A DNA stretch of 64,000 bases from Silurus meridionalis (GCF_014805685.1 NC_060891.1:3852501-3916500); one strand, 5' to 3'. Counted from the first letter of the stretch, positions 11,605 through 23,029 are shown. Notes: generated by a model not told the origin, from the letters alone. Numbers and translations are program-made.

Positions 11605-11985
11605 ACAAAGCTTTTATTGGCATTTCAACCATATAAAGCTGACGCAGTACACAGTGGAATGAGACAACGTTTCTCCAGAAACCTGGTGCTACATAAAACA
11701 AAAAAGGGTGACATCACACAACATAGAGCTACATAACAGAACACAGAGCAGGGAGTAAATTAAGTGTCCTCACCACATAAAGTGCATCGTGTGCAACCCA
11801 GTGCAACCAGTGAAACACAACGACAGTGCAAACAAACAACACAAGACACAAAATAACGCCGACCAGAAAACCGACTGTATAATATACAGTGCAATGTGCA
11901 AAAGAGAGACTATAAACAAGAGTGTACATGTAAACATGAACACAATGTTGTGCAAAAAGTACAACCGCGCATGAACCACACGAGG
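11605..11985. repeat. Probable interspersed repeat fragment, class uncertain
   Basis: The phrase GAGACAACGTTTCTCCAGAA followed by GGTGCTACATAAAAC, then A/C-rich sequence with recurrent GTGCAA words, matches my memory of a dispersed fish repeat, possibly the 3' region of a retroelement. No ends or coding remnant are visible. Confidence 0.35.
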
Positions 11986-12079
11986 GTTCGCTTCCGACCT
12001 TGTTAATTGTTTTGTTTTATTTTAGTTGCCATTGTTGCTTTTGTGCAGTAGATGCATAAGTTTGTTTGTTTTTAGTAAT

Positions 12080-12285
12080 TTCAGGTCTCTAAATTGGAAT
12101 GCTGACTTCACCCCAGGCCTCCTCAACTCACCTACATCAATACCTGCCTTTACTAATAAGCTTATGGCTGATTAACACACAAATCTCCACAAGAACACTC
12201 CAAAATCTAGTGAAACATCTTCAGAAGATTGGAAGTTATTATAACAGCAAATCTTATGGTCAGGTGTCCATATAGTGTACTTACA
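12080..12285 (+). mobile_element. Tc1-derived element, copy 4 (5'-truncated)
   Basis: Starts inside the family at the segment for the LWDELE block (AATTGGAATGCTGACTTCAC) and runs to the right end GTCAGGTGTCCATATAGTGT. The left half is missing. Confidence 0.8.
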
Positions 12286-12864
12286 ATACAAAATACAAAC
12301 AAATGAACCACAATTCATTAAATAAGCAAGGACTATTTAGGATAACGAGGAAAACATGAAAAAGGTCTAAATTTGAAAAGGTTTAAAAAAACAAAAAACA
12401 AAAAAAAAAACAGTATGTCTCCATATACAGTATGTCTCCATCTTCTACTGTCTCATCTCATGTCTTAGACTCTGCTTGTCCCTTTGTCTTTATACAGTAT
12501 GTCTTTATCGATAGTAAGATGTACAATGATTTATAGGTTGTGTTCGCTCCCACAGAAAAAAGTCTTCCTGCCGCAATCAGAACAACTTCCTCCGGATCTC
12601 ATCAAGTCTGTCGTCTCTGTGGTTCACCAGTACTGGCAATTACACACATGGCTGACTGTAACCTTTAGTTACTGTATGAAACACTAACATCATTGGGTTT
12701 AAAGTTCAATTCATCTTCAGTCTTATTTATTTATTTATTTTACCTTAAGCCTTCAAATAGATTATAACCAAGTTTTCTTCTAAAACAGATGCATAGGAAC
12801 TTGAATTAGATGCATAAGGTCTGATCTTCGGGTTTTAAAAAAATCACAAAAATGATCTCTAATC

Positions 12865-13345
12865 CCACTATTGGGACAAAATTATTGGGACACCAACATT
12901 GTCCAGGCTTATGATATTCATTCCCAAACTGTTACCACAAGGTTGAAGGCACAATTTTATCGGATGTCTTTAAATGTGGAAGCCTAAAATTTTCCCTTCA
13001 CTTGAACTAGGAGACCAAAACCTGTTCCACCGAGGGTTGGAGTGAAAGATCTTGAGTGGCCTGCTTCAGAGTTTCAATCTTAATCCTACTAAACACTGGA
13101 ATGAATTGGAATGATGACTGCACCACAGGCCTCCTCACCTCACCCTACATCAGTACCTGACTTTACTAACACCTTTCTGACTAAATAAGCACAAATTTCC
13201 ACAAGCACACTTCAAAATCTAGTGGAACATCTTCCCAGAAGAATGAAGGTTATAATAAGGGGAAATGAGGACTAAATGTATGAATGGATGTTCAAAAAAG
13301 CACAAACCAATCTTATAGTCAGACGTCCATAAACTTTTGTGCTTT
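12865..13345 (+). mobile_element. Tc1-derived element, copy 5 (near full length)
   Basis: Left end GGGACAAAATTATTGGGACA and right end CGTCCATAAACTTTTGTGC. The interior follows copy 1 but with many substitutions and stops. It lies about 580 bp downstream of copy 4 in the same orientation. Confidence 0.8.
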
Positions 13346-14037
13346 AAAGGTATGCATTAATTGTAATATTCATTCATTCATAAATATTCATTTATTTCTA
13401 ATTAGCATATCAACACTATTCGGCTCTTAATTAAATACATCCAGCCTTATGGTATTTGTTGTTTTTTACACACAGAGTTTCTTTGGAGTTATTGAGGTTT
13501 GAATTTAAACCCATTCAAAGCAAAGGAACAGTTCAGCAAACCCATCGAATTAACTTTCATAATAATGAGTTCAGCAAAATTACACCTAAAGACAATCAAA
13601 GACCCCCCTGGATACGTTTTCACAAGCCCCTGGGAGACAGCTGCTATAGCTTGCCTACTGGTCTGAAGACTCTGTATTCAAATACTTGCTCTTAAGCTCT
13701 ACATATTATTGTTTGTTTTGGGAACGGTACATTTTGATCCGCTCTGTGTTTTGTGGGAAATTGTGTCAGATCACAGTAGTAAGGAAATATGGCAGCAGGG
13801 GCAGATGGTGTAAATGGGCTGGCAGCTTTTAGCCCTTGTGTCTTACAGAGATAAAAAAAAAAGATCAATAAAAGGTTTTTTCAAAACAAAGTGGATTATT
13901 TGAGACTTTTGTGGAACCGAGAACAACAGCACTATTAATGGTCGCGAAGAAAATATGTACCGGATGGTATGAAGAAGCGAAGCTTGGGCTGATTACTTTG
14001 GAGCTGAGGTTGTAGATCCATTCAGTGAGGATAAAGT
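13346..14037. other. No gene recognised
   Basis: ORF 13456-13695 (plus) and ORFs on the minus strand show no domain or repeat signature. Confidence 0.4.
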
Positions 14038-14046
14038 CTCTCTCTT

Positions 14047-14105
<59 letters not shown>
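14038..14105. repeat. (CT)n microsatellite
   Basis: About 32 CT units with a TTT interruption near the start. Confidence 0.97.
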
Positions 14106-14108
<3 letters not shown>

Positions 14109-14214
14109 TGTGAAGAGCTACACAAAGTCCTGAGATAACAATTGGAAACTAATTGCCATTGTGGAGGATGTTCTCAAGAACCATGAAGAAGGATTTGGAC
14201 TTTATTCTGTTTCT

Positions 14215-14715
14215 TTCATACTACCACAGTTTTGTTTTCATACTTTCATACGACACATTTTTTTATACTTTCAGACAAACTTTTCATAATTTCATGCACT
14301 TTTTCATCATTTTATCATTCAATATATTATGATATGATCCTCATGATTTTTTCCTCATACTTTCATGCTATGTTTTTTTCACACCTATACTACATTTCTT
14401 TTCTAGTTTTCGAAAATTCGACTTTTTTTCATTCATGCTACGCATTTTCATACTACCATTTTATATATTAAAGAATTTGTCCTACTTTTATGCTGCATGA
14501 TTTTTTTTACTCATACTTTCTTTTATTTTTAACTTTCATACAAAATTTTTTCACAATATGTTTTTTTTTATACTACATATTTTTTATAGATTTATACACG
14601 CTTTACATACTTTCATGCTGCATGTCTTTTGTTTATAAGACCAATTTTCCTACTACCATTTTATAATTTCTTTTACACTTACTTACCATTTTTTTATACT
14701 TTTTTTTCTAACTAT
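14215..14715. repeat. Degenerate T-rich repeat built on CATACTTTCATAC-like words
   Basis: Irregular repetition of TACTTTCATGCTACATTTTTT-like units, spaced about 40-60 bp. The same motif family recurs reverse-complemented at 19,680-20,110. Confidence 0.6.
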
Positions 14716-14719
14716 TAAA

Positions 14720-14885
14720 ATTTTGGTGGTAGCTTAGTGGTTAAGCCATTGAGTTCACATCTCAGCCACAAAAAACTGCCACTCCTGGGCCCCTGAGCAA
14801 GGCCCTTAAGCCTATAGTTGCTCATTTGTTTGAATAAGTCGCTCTGGATAAGGGTGTCTGCCAAATGCCATAAATGTAAATGTAA
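14720..14885 (+). mobile_element. tRNA-derived SINE
   Basis: A-box-like TAGCTTAGTGG at about 14,731-14,741 is followed by the fish SINE body with GAGCAAGGCCCTTAAG and the conserved tail CTCTGGATAAGGGTGTCTGC. The B-box region is degraded, so pol III activity is unlikely. Confidence 0.8.
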
Positions 14886-14989
14886 TTACACAGAGATGTA
14901 TTAAGGATATAAGATTTATATCTAATCTTTCTAATTAGTGATGATGGAATTATTTGCTTAGATTCATTCAAAAATGCATCTACGAACAT

Positions 14990-14993
<4 letters not shown>

Positions 14994-15060
<67 letters not shown>
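14994..15060. repeat. (CA)n microsatellite
   Basis: About 32 CA units. Confidence 0.97.
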
Positions 15061-15063
<3 letters not shown>

Positions 15064-15089
15064 TCCAGGGTGAGCAGTAAGTCGCTTGT

Positions 15090-15310
15090 AGATCTGTATC
15101 TCCAAAAAACTAAAAAATCAGGAATACTTCCCACTGACAGTCGCATTAAACCGAATGAATTATGCATTCGAACGCATTTCCATCCGAATCCATTTACATA
15201 CACCACAAACAGATTTTACACAATATTTAATTTATATCTTCAGGGCCACGCGACTCCCTGTAGTTATTCTGAAATCGCTAATGCGATTGGTGCGTGTTTC
15301 GAAGCCCATT
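15090..15310. other. Candidate conserved non-coding stretch between microsatellites
   Basis: Complex, non-repetitive sequence with several homeodomain-type TAAT/ATTA cores and repeated GAATGAATTATGCATTCGA-like words. The 150-codon open frame covering it runs on into a CA repeat and shows no domain, so I do not call a gene. Confidence 0.3.
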
Positions 15311-15472
15311 GCTTCACCTCTCCATCACCTTCTCCACGTTCTTCATCGTGCTCTCACTCTCTAACTCTCACTCTCAATGAGAGATGCTTTTCTGTGGGAC
15401 GCTGGGACCGAGACATGAGAGACTCAGCTGGTGCTACGGGTATTACTGACTCACTTTACAGACACATACACA

Positions 15473-15474
15473 CT

Positions 15475-15502
<28 letters not shown>
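15473..15502. repeat. (CA)n microsatellite
   Basis: About 15 CA units. Confidence 0.95.
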
Positions 15503-15505
<3 letters not shown>

Positions 15506-15569
15506 CGGGCAGGGTTGGGTAAAGATACATCAAAATGTGTTGTAAAATAAAATACCAAATACCTTAGAT

Positions 15570-15570
15570 T

Positions 15571-15608
<38 letters not shown>
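15570..15608. repeat. (GT)n microsatellite
   Basis: About 18 GT units with one GC interruption. Confidence 0.95.
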
Positions 15609-15609
<1 letters not shown>

Positions 15610-15744
15610 ATTTTATCCCTTTTTAGGGACCACATTTTCCCATAGCATTGATTCATAACCATAATTTGGAGATTGCTTTTAGTTGGTCATCATATAAATT
15701 GCCTTACATATGTTATAAGGGACAGAGAGCAAACGAGAATACAA

Positions 15745-15781
15745 ATTGTGTGTGTATGTGTGTGTGTGTGTGTGTGTGTGT
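15745..15781. repeat. (GT)n microsatellite
   Basis: About 18 units with one TATG interruption. Confidence 0.95.
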
Positions 15782-15822
15782 TGGTATGGGGCTTTAGAGA
15801 TCATGTGATGGTTCATTAATAG

Positions 15823-15825
<3 letters not shown>

Positions 15826-15895
<70 letters not shown>
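15826..15895. repeat. (TA)n microsatellite
   Basis: About 34 TA units. A GAGA-rich stretch follows to about 15,975. Confidence 0.97.
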
Positions 15896-15899
<4 letters not shown>

Positions 15900-16149
15900 T
15901 ATAAGAAGAAATCAGACAGAGATACAGAGAGAAAGATAGAAAGAGAGAGAGAGAAATGGAGACACAGAGAGAGATGCAGTTGCCTTTGAAATAAACTGGA
16001 AATGGCAGCTTGTGAAACATCTTCTTGTAAAAGAGCAATATTCCCAGTGATTTACATCAAATGCTATTTACTCTTCCTAACCCAGTGTAAAGTGTGTCTA
16101 ATGCGTCGTGGTGAAACTGGTAACAAGGCAACAACATCACTAAAACAAA

Positions 16150-16640
16150 ACACACATACATGAACCTGATTCTGAATGCAATAAATTAAAATATTAAACT
16201 GTGATTATTCGCACAATTGTCATGAGTGAACTCGTGATTAATCGCAACCTAATCCCACATTTGTATCTGTTCTAAATGTACCTTAAATTAACACTTTTCA
16301 AGTTTTTAATACTCTAATCAACATGGACATGGACAAATATTGATGCTTTATGCAAATGTATGTAAAATATTAGTGAATCCAAACTTAACATAGAGCATAA
16401 AGACAAAATATTCTTTAAATGTTTTAAAGTAATTATGGTGATTTAAATGAGTAAATCATCAGGAGACCAAACAGAACTTTTGCTATGTTTCCACACGGAC
16501 TGTTTTAATCGCCGGATGTGCGCACCATGGCGGATTCTGGTGCTTGATTTAAGACTTGGCGCATCAGTAAAACAAATGTTTATTTGCGTAATATGTTTTT
16601 AACGTGTTAATTTTGACATTTTGCCTAAAAAGATACAAAT
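16150..16640. mobile_element. Decayed hAT-like sequence with a patch of giant-element interior
   Basis: 16,200-16,360 shares a long stretch with 20,490-20,620, including TCTGTTCTAAATGTACCTTA and ATTGATGCTTTA, next to the GATTAATCGC words typical of a fish hAT family. 16,485-16,610 (GCTATGTTTCCACACGGACTG, ATGGCGGATT, TTTAAGACTTG) matches the interior of the giant palindrome (37,010-37,275 and, inverted, 29,540-29,830) with an internal deletion. Confidence 0.55.
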
Positions 16641-16766
16641 AACTGTGTGAAAAAGAGGCTACAGTTTTGAATATGATTTTGCATTCTAGTAATTCTGTTT
16701 ACTTATCTTTTAGATCTTTTTCACACATAAATAAATAAACAAACACATACTACAAATAAGAAAGAC

Positions 16767-16810
16767 AGACAGACATGCAGACAGACAGACAGACAGACAG
16801 ATAGATAGAC
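16767..16810. repeat. (GACA)n/(GATA)n microsatellite
   Basis: About ten tetranucleotide units with transitions between GACA and GATA. Confidence 0.93.
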
Positions 16811-16959
16811 TGACTTAAAACATTTTATTTATTTGTTATCTATCTATTTGTTTGTTTATTTATTTATTATTTATTTTCACAAACAGAAAAAACAGGCAGA
16901 CAAACAAATTACTAAATAATTAAGAAAGAAACAGACTGAGAGACACATAGCAAATAATA

Positions 16960-16995
16960 ATAACAAATAAATAATAAATAAATAAATAAATAGAA

Positions 16996-17042
<47 letters not shown>
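16960..17042. repeat. Compound AATA, CT and CA microsatellite
   Basis: AAATAA run, then about 8 CT units, then about 16 CA units. Confidence 0.93.
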
Positions 17043-17043
<1 letters not shown>

Positions 17044-17237
17044 ATGCACACGCAATACTGTATATTAAAAATCTCGGTTTAATGTAAATCTCTCCTCAAT
17101 GTCAATCTTTTAGGCCTTTGTCTACACATGTATGCATATAAACAAACAAACAAACAAACAAATAAATACATAAATAGGCAGACAGACAAATTATTAAATA
17201 AATAAGAACGTAACAGACAGATAGCAAACTATGTAGG

Positions 17238-17272
<35 letters not shown>

Positions 17273-17278
17273 ACAGAA

Positions 17279-17334
<56 letters not shown>
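17238..17334. repeat. Compound (AAAT)n-(GAAA)n microsatellite
   Basis: About 9 AAAT units followed by about 13 GAAA units. Confidence 0.95.
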
Positions 17335-17449
17335 GACAAAACGACATCCAATGTAAATCAGCATACAGAATCACTCTAACCAAAAAAAGTTAAAAGTAAA
17401 AGTAAAGAGAGAAAAAAAAAGTGAGCATGCCAGACCAAAAGGTGGTGAT

Positions 17450-17735
17450 GATGAGTCAGACAATATGATGCCAAATGCATAAAGAGCACATTGGCAGGTT
17501 TGCAGGCCATTTTAGCAGCTCCACCCACCACATGTATGCTTTTGCAGGTACCCTTACTAATTACAGGCTGTTTCTCCAGCTGGCAATGGCACTGAGGTGT
17601 TTAACAGCAGTCTCAGCGATGCCACTGTACCTGATACACTCACACCGACACCATGTCAGTGCCTCTGCTGCGCTAAGAATAATCCAACACCTAAATAATA
17701 CGATGAATTGCACATCGCAACAGATGGCCTACTAG
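17450..17735 (+). repeat. Diverged fragment of a high-copy fish interspersed repeat
   Basis: The stretch CTGTACCTGATACACTCACA followed by CACCATGTCAGTGCCTCTGC and an AATGATCCACCACC-like word (here AATAATCCAACACC) matches a repeat I recall as abundant in fish and other vertebrates. Ends are not visible, so class and limits are uncertain. Confidence 0.45.
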
Positions 17736-18015
17736 GTGTATTCAGCTAATATGTAATCTAATGTAGATCATAATCTAATGATTTGTCAGGGAAGGTGTTT
17801 AAAGAGGCAGAGCTTTAATTAAGCTTGGTGTTTTGTAATAAGGAGAAACAGCCAAGAAGAAGAAGATGAAGAAGAAGAAAATGAAGGAGGGGGGACCTTT
17901 GTAAGTCATTAGAACGAGATTATACGGACCCCTCTCAGAATAAATCATTGAAGGAAGATGGAACAATGGAAAATAAAAACAAGCAGGAAATGAAACCCAG
18001 AAAAATAATAAAAAG
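17736..18015. other. GAA-rich spacer, nothing recognised
   Basis: Short GAAGAAGAAGAT run near 17,856-17,885. No gene signal. Confidence 0.5.
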
Positions 18016-18612
18016 ATGAAGAAATCTGGAAAAAAGTCTGAAGATTTAGATGCTGTTAATACACAGCACAGAAACTATAGTTTCTGTCAAAAGTGTGAAA
18101 AGTCTTTTGTGGTTTTGGAGACACGTTTTAAGAATTGGACAGTGAATGACTGGAAGAATGTTCTGTGGACAGATGAGTCCCAATGTGAACAGACCCATAA
18201 TCAAACATGGTGGTGAAAGCTTAATGCTTTGGGATTGTTTTGGAGCAGGGAAGGTGGAAGACTTATTCCTGGTGAAAGGAACAAATGTGGCAACAATTCC
18301 ATACTTCATCACCATGCAAATCTGTTTAGACTGTGGCTCATTGGAAGCGACTTTAAAATACAACAAGACAATGACCTGAGGCGTATGTAAATGCTATTTA
18401 GAGAGCAAACAGTCAGCTGGAGTGTTATCTTTAATGAAATGGCCTGCCCAGTCACCACACCTAAATCCTATTGAACTGCTCTGGGATGAACTGGAACGTA
18501 AGAAAGAAATATTGAAGCACTTTGGCAAGTTTTACAAAAAAAAACTGTCCGGATGCCAAGAGTGTATAAAGCGTATAAATGTTATTCATACAAAGTGAGG
18601 ATTTTTCAATAA
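18016..18612 (+). pseudogene. Tc1-like transposase fossil (DDE domain)
   Basis: The catalytic landmarks of a Tc1 (DD34E) transposase can be read on the plus strand. WTDES has its Asp codon at 18,172-18,174. QQDND has its Asp at 18,367-18,369. LNPIELLWDEL has its Glu codon near 18,473. The first two are in one frame and the third in another. The segment between the first two continues in a second frame (LMLWDCFGAGKV), after a stop at 18,214. At least three frame changes therefore separate the active-site blocks and the gene is dead. The position before LNP is His where the family usually has Asp. The N-terminal helix-turn-helix region is not recognisable. A pogo-type MITE starts 5 bp beyond the fragment. 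Confidence 0.85.
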
Positions 18613-18617
18613 AAATA

Positions 18618-18868
18618 CAGTGAAACCTCGGGTTACGAATTTAATTGGTTCCGGTACTTTATTCGTAACCTAAAAAGTTCATATCCCGATACGCGTGGAT
18701 AGAGCGTGGGTGGCGATAAGAAAAGAACCGACTTGCCTGTGATTTTTTGGTGCGCGACGTTCATATCCCGAAATTTTGTTCGTAACCAGGGGCAAAAATT
18801 TTGATGAACTGCGATTCGTAACCTGAATTATACGTATGCCGGGGCGTTCGTAACCCGAGGTTCCACTG
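18618..18868. mobile_element. pogo/Tigger-type MITE (251 bp) with TA target duplication
   Basis: Ends CAGTGAAACCTCGGGTTACG and, reverse-complemented, CAGTGGAACCTCGGGTTACG form near-perfect ~22-bp inverted repeats. TA dinucleotides flank both sides (18,616-17 and 18,869-70). A CAGT start and TA duplication are typical of pogo-group elements. The interior is non-coding and repeats the TTCGTAACC motif. Confidence 0.88.
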
Positions 18869-18870
18869 TA

Positions 18871-19197
18871 TAGTGGAACATTTGTACATTTACATATTTG
18901 TTTGTTCAAAGTAATCTTCATACCTGTTAAATGACCTAAATTGTTACATAGAAACAAAACTGAACCTGCAACCTGCATGTGTTTCCAATTTAACAGGCAT
19001 TTTATAGTCATTTTATAGTATCCGTGCACTATATTTGGCAACAACAAATTAAATAACTGTTTTTTCCAAACCAATAAAGTTGACATTACAGCTTGTATAA
19101 CACGCATTACATTGTGCTAATTGCTAATCTAGTTTTTTTTTATGCAAAATCTGTCTGTCTCTTTGCCTTGCCTTTTAGAGCATAGCACAACGAACAC

Positions 19198-19199
<2 letters not shown>
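18871..19199. other. No gene recognised
   Basis: The minus-strand ORF spanning 18,679-19,107 is partly made of the MITE. Confidence 0.5.

Positions 19200-19265
<66 letters not shown>
19200..19265. repeat. (TA)n microsatellite
   Basis: About 32 TA units. Confidence 0.97.
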
Positions 19266-19267
<2 letters not shown>

Positions 19268-19679
19268 AATAAAAAACACTACTCTTATAAAACTGCACAA
19301 ATTTTTTTCTGAGCTGGCAGTGCACATTTTACGTGTCATCCTATGGGAAGAAGCCAATATTTCAACATTGCAATCCAACTAAAAATAACAAGCTGACTAT
19401 TTTGGGGACCGTTATGTTCACCGTTATGTGATGTGACGTCCCGCTTTAAACGTGGCTGCAGGCAGTTGAGTCGCTCAAGCAGCTTCGGTTTCACCACAAT
19501 TGGGAACATTTCTTTTTTTTATTTGGCATATAGTAAGTCTCTGCATTTGCAAAGTGATAATACTCTTTTTTTTACTTTTGCTTTGTTCTCTATTTTTTTT
19601 GGTGCCACCTGATTGGTCAAGATGATTGGTTAAAACATTGCTTTAATGTTTAGGATTTCATGTAAAAAGTATGCTGAAA
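19266..19679. other. No gene recognised
   Basis: AT-rich with T homopolymers. Confidence 0.5.
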
Positions 19680-20110
19680 ACAAAAAAAAAAATGTGTAGT
19701 ATAAAAATATAAGAAAATTGACTGTGAATTACTAAGTATGTAGTATGTATGAAATTGTAGTATGAAAGTATGAAAAGATTTATGAAATAATTAAAAGAAT
19801 TCCCATATATATATATACATATAAACTGTAGTATGGAGTTATGAAAAACATCATGTATAAAAAAGTATTATAAAATGTAAAAAATAAATAATAGTTGAAA
19901 ATACATTTTTTAGTATTTTAGTATTTTTTAAGTATTAAAAATATAGTAATAAAGTGTGAAAGATGTAAGATGAAAAAACATGTAGTATGAAAGTATAAAA
20001 AAGTAGTATGGAAGTTTGTAAAGGTCATAAAAAAAAAAAATTAAGTGGGAAAAAATGAAGGATGAATGTATGAAAAATCAAATGTATTTTGGAAGTATGC
20101 TAAAAAAAAT
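19680..20110. repeat. Degenerate A-rich repeat built on GTAGTATGAAAGTATGAAAA-like words
   Basis: Repeated GTAGTATGAAAGTATAAAAA-like units. This is the reverse-complement motif family of 14,215-14,715, about 5 kb away in opposite orientation. Confidence 0.6.
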
Positions 20111-20234
20111 GAGTCAGGAAACATTTGAAAGCATACTAATGCCTTTCATTACCATCTAGTCAGACCATTGGCTAATTCATACTAAGTTACACATGTATTT
20201 CACATTTCTGCTATTTTCCAAATAGCGCTAGAGC

Positions 20235-20925
20235 ACTAATAGTTATATAACAACTTAATGTACACACATCCTTCACTTAAGTAGATGTAAAAATACTCAT
20301 GTTTTAAAATACTCCAGTAAATGTTGAAGTACTGACTACATGTTTTTACTCAATTTAAAGTAAAGAAGTTTGGGTCCTGACATGTTCTTAGGTAAAAAGT
20401 AGCAATTACTACTACCTGTTTTAGTGTCACGCTGGTAAATGAACGTCACTCCATAATAATGTTAGGGCTGTCAATCGATTCAAATATTTTATCTCAATTA
20501 ATCACAACTCAATCGCACATTTTTATCTGTTCTAAATGTACCTTAAATTAATACTTTCCAATTTTTTTATACTTTATCAACATGGCGACGGACAAATATT
20601 GATGCTTTACACAAATGTAGGTTTACTGTTCTGTGGTGTGATAACCAGGAAGTTATACACCAGTGAATTATAAAAACTGCACAATGACGGGAAATCGGTT
20701 GATGAGCTGAAAACAGCGGATTGAGAATAAAAAATATTGACATTTTAACAAATAGATTACAACTAAAGTAACGAGCCTGTTTTAAAAATGTAAGAAGTAT
20801 AAAGTACAGATGTTTGTATAAAAAAGTAAAAAGTTGTCCGAAAATAAATAGTGAAGAGAAGTACTGATACCAGAAAAATCTACTTAAGTAGTATTTGTAC
20901 TTTGTTACTTTTCACCTCTGTTGAT
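20235..20925. mobile_element. Relic related to the giant palindrome: terminus and centre-like pieces
   Basis: The right part (20,690-20,920) matches the right terminal region of the giant element: GAAATCGGTTG, AACGAGCCTGTTTTAAAAAT, AAGTTGTCCGAAAATAAATAGTG, CTACTTAAGTAG, then GTTACTTTTCACCTCTG at the very end. The left part (20,370-20,460; GACATGTTCTTAGGTAAAAAG and ACTACCTGTTTTAG) matches the central spacer of the giant element at 33,835-33,900. A separate block with GGGCTGTCAATCGATT and hAT-like ATTAATC words (20,465-20,640) sits between them and is shared with 16.2 kb. Confidence 0.6.
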
Positions 20926-20934
20926 TGCTGACTA

Positions 20935-20990
20935 CAGAGAGTCATGTGTTTAAATCTCAGCACTGCTGGACAGCCAAATGTTTTAAAAGT
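20935..20990 (+). repeat. SINE-like fragment
   Basis: GTGTTTAAATCTCAGCACTGCT resembles the B-box/body junction of the SINE at 62,700. Only about 50 bp remain. Confidence 0.45.
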
Positions 20991-21884
20991 GAATGATTAC
21001 ATATGATTTTTTTTTTTTTAAACCTAACCCAATTTTTACCCATATATGATGAAATCGAATGATTCCCAACTTCATTAATTTTACACAGAGCAAAAAAGAT
21101 AGATTATGCCCCCTTGATGTGTGTTGGTTTGGGTAAATGTGCTACTGAGCTGCTGTTTAATTGCTAAAATTGAAACTTTTGTCTGATTAGAATTTGATAC
21201 GCTAAAATCCCTGGTGTTTTCAGATATAAATAATACCCTCAGCTTATCATATACATTTATATGTTTGAAAAAACTCAGAAAACCGAACACAGCTCCGAAT
21301 TCAAAGCTGTTTTGTTTACTCCCTAATGGTACATTCTTACATTTTCTTTGTGTTTTTCATTCTGTGTTATTACTTTATACACAAGAAGGTTAAAAACGTT
21401 CCACAAATCACACCGTTCACAGCCTTTATTTCCATAAATGAGGGTCTACAAGCAAACATAATTCATGAGAATGAGACGGGGAAAAGTAATCACACCCACA
21501 AAGTACCCAGAGAGTGTACCTAATAATATTATATTATAAGCTGAGTGTGGGGTGTATGCCGCTGAACAACTGCAAAAAAAAAAAACCTCACAAATGAACT
21601 GACTCGTGTCTCTAAATGAGTTTCAGTTTCTTGGCTGAATCTTGACTCTTGGGTAGAGGTAGAAAAGTGTGAAGAAGTATCTATTTCTAACATTTCACGT
21701 ATAACACTTGGTGGTATTTTCAATTCTTCCCAGAAACTCAATTCTTTTGAATCCGTTCACCAAAACGATTTATTCCGATTTATTCACTGATTTGCTCAGG
21801 GCCTCAGTAATTCGGCCTACTTATAAGATCATTACAAATCACATGTAGACTGTTTAATGATGTCTATTAAATCATAGACTATGA
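20991..21884. other. No gene recognised
   Basis: ORFs of 65-70 codons on both strands without domain or repeat signature. Confidence 0.45.
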
Positions 21885-22270
21885 CACAGGTTCAAGTTCA
21901 AGTTTATTTCTATAGCGCTTTTCACAATGGACATTGTCTCAAAGCAGCTTTACAGAATTTAAGAATTAAAGGGAATGATGACTGTGACAAGATAAAACTC
22001 CCTTAGATGGTATGAGGTAGAAATCTTGAGAGGAACCAGACTCAAAAAGGGAACCGATCCTCATCTGAGTGAAATCACGAGTGTCATAAATTTTAAAACA
22101 ATACAAAACACTGGTGAGTAAGAACTTCCATGAGCACCAGAGTGTGTGATTATGAGTAATGTCCTTCCTGTAGTCTTATACAGTCAGTTGACATTGTGGA
22201 ACCAGGAGCTACTGAGCAACTCATAAAATAGCTCAACATCTGAGATCATTATACATCCAACACCAAGTCC
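21885..22270 (-). mobile_element. L2-type LINE 3' end, minus orientation
   Basis: On the minus strand the sequence ends GGACATTGTCTCAAAGCAGC (as seen on plus) with TATAGCGCTTTTCACAA outside it and a TTCAAGTTCAAG tail, the usual 3' terminus of this LINE. Inside it are the UTR phrases GAGAGGAACCAGACTCAAAA and AAACTCCCTTAGATGG. No coding part remains. Confidence 0.7.
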
Positions 22271-22640
22271 TCCATACCAGAGCCTTTAAACATTCAAAGA
22301 GGTCCAATGTCCAAACTCCACATGAAGTGGGATCCCAACTGGAGCTGGCACTACCTCGGGATGCTTCAGGATGGGTAGAGAAGGAGAAGCAGTGGAGAGG
22401 AATTAGCGTCGCTGCTGTTCATAATATTAACAAGCACAACTTGATAATGTGCATTTGATCAGATGTACTGGAGCACAAATTTATGATATGTGTTATGTGT
22501 AGGCCTGCTAAAAAGATACGTCTTTAATCTGGGCTTAAACAAGGAGAGTGTGTCTGAGCCCCAAACACCGTCAGGAAGATTTCCAGTTTAGGAGCTAAAT
22601 GTGCTTTTGCTTTTCTAGGAACTACTACAAGTTAGTATAG
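22271..22640 (-). repeat. Adjoining dispersed repeat, probably more of the same LINE UTR
   Basis: GAAAAGATACGTCTTTAATC-like and GAGTGTGTCTGAGCCCC phrases are familiar from dispersed fish repeats. I cannot place the limits. Confidence 0.4.
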
Positions 22641-23029
22641 AAGAATAGTATGTCATCAGCATGTGCTACTGATTACCAAATATAGCAGGATGAATTGCAC
22701 TTTAACAATTATAATGCAAAGTCTGTAAGTAAACACAGATGACTACACCCGTACAGTTTGCATTTCCTTTTTAGATTCATGTTGATTTGCGAAGTCTCTT
22801 ACAATTATTATTAACAAGATCAATACATTTCCATTGTTGTTGGCTAAAGCATTTGTAGGCATGCTAGCTAGCCTCTGTAGACTGTTTTTTTTTCACCTAT
22901 TGAGATAAGATAAATTTACCTTCTTATCATGTTGATATTTTAGATTTATGGCAGTTGCTGTGCAATAAAATACATAGTTTTAAGTAGATAACAAGCAGTA
23001 AAGCACTAAAGCATTATCTAGCACTGGAG
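22641..23029. other. AT-rich spacer between two LINE tails
   Basis: No gene or repeat ends recognised. Confidence 0.45.

Noticed and set aside
15679..16038. 119-codon minus ORF with Tyr-Ile repeats
   Set aside because: Translation of the (TA)n and (GT)n tracts; the same applies to the Ile-Tyr ORFs at 19.2, 26.9, 27.8 and 37.5 kb.
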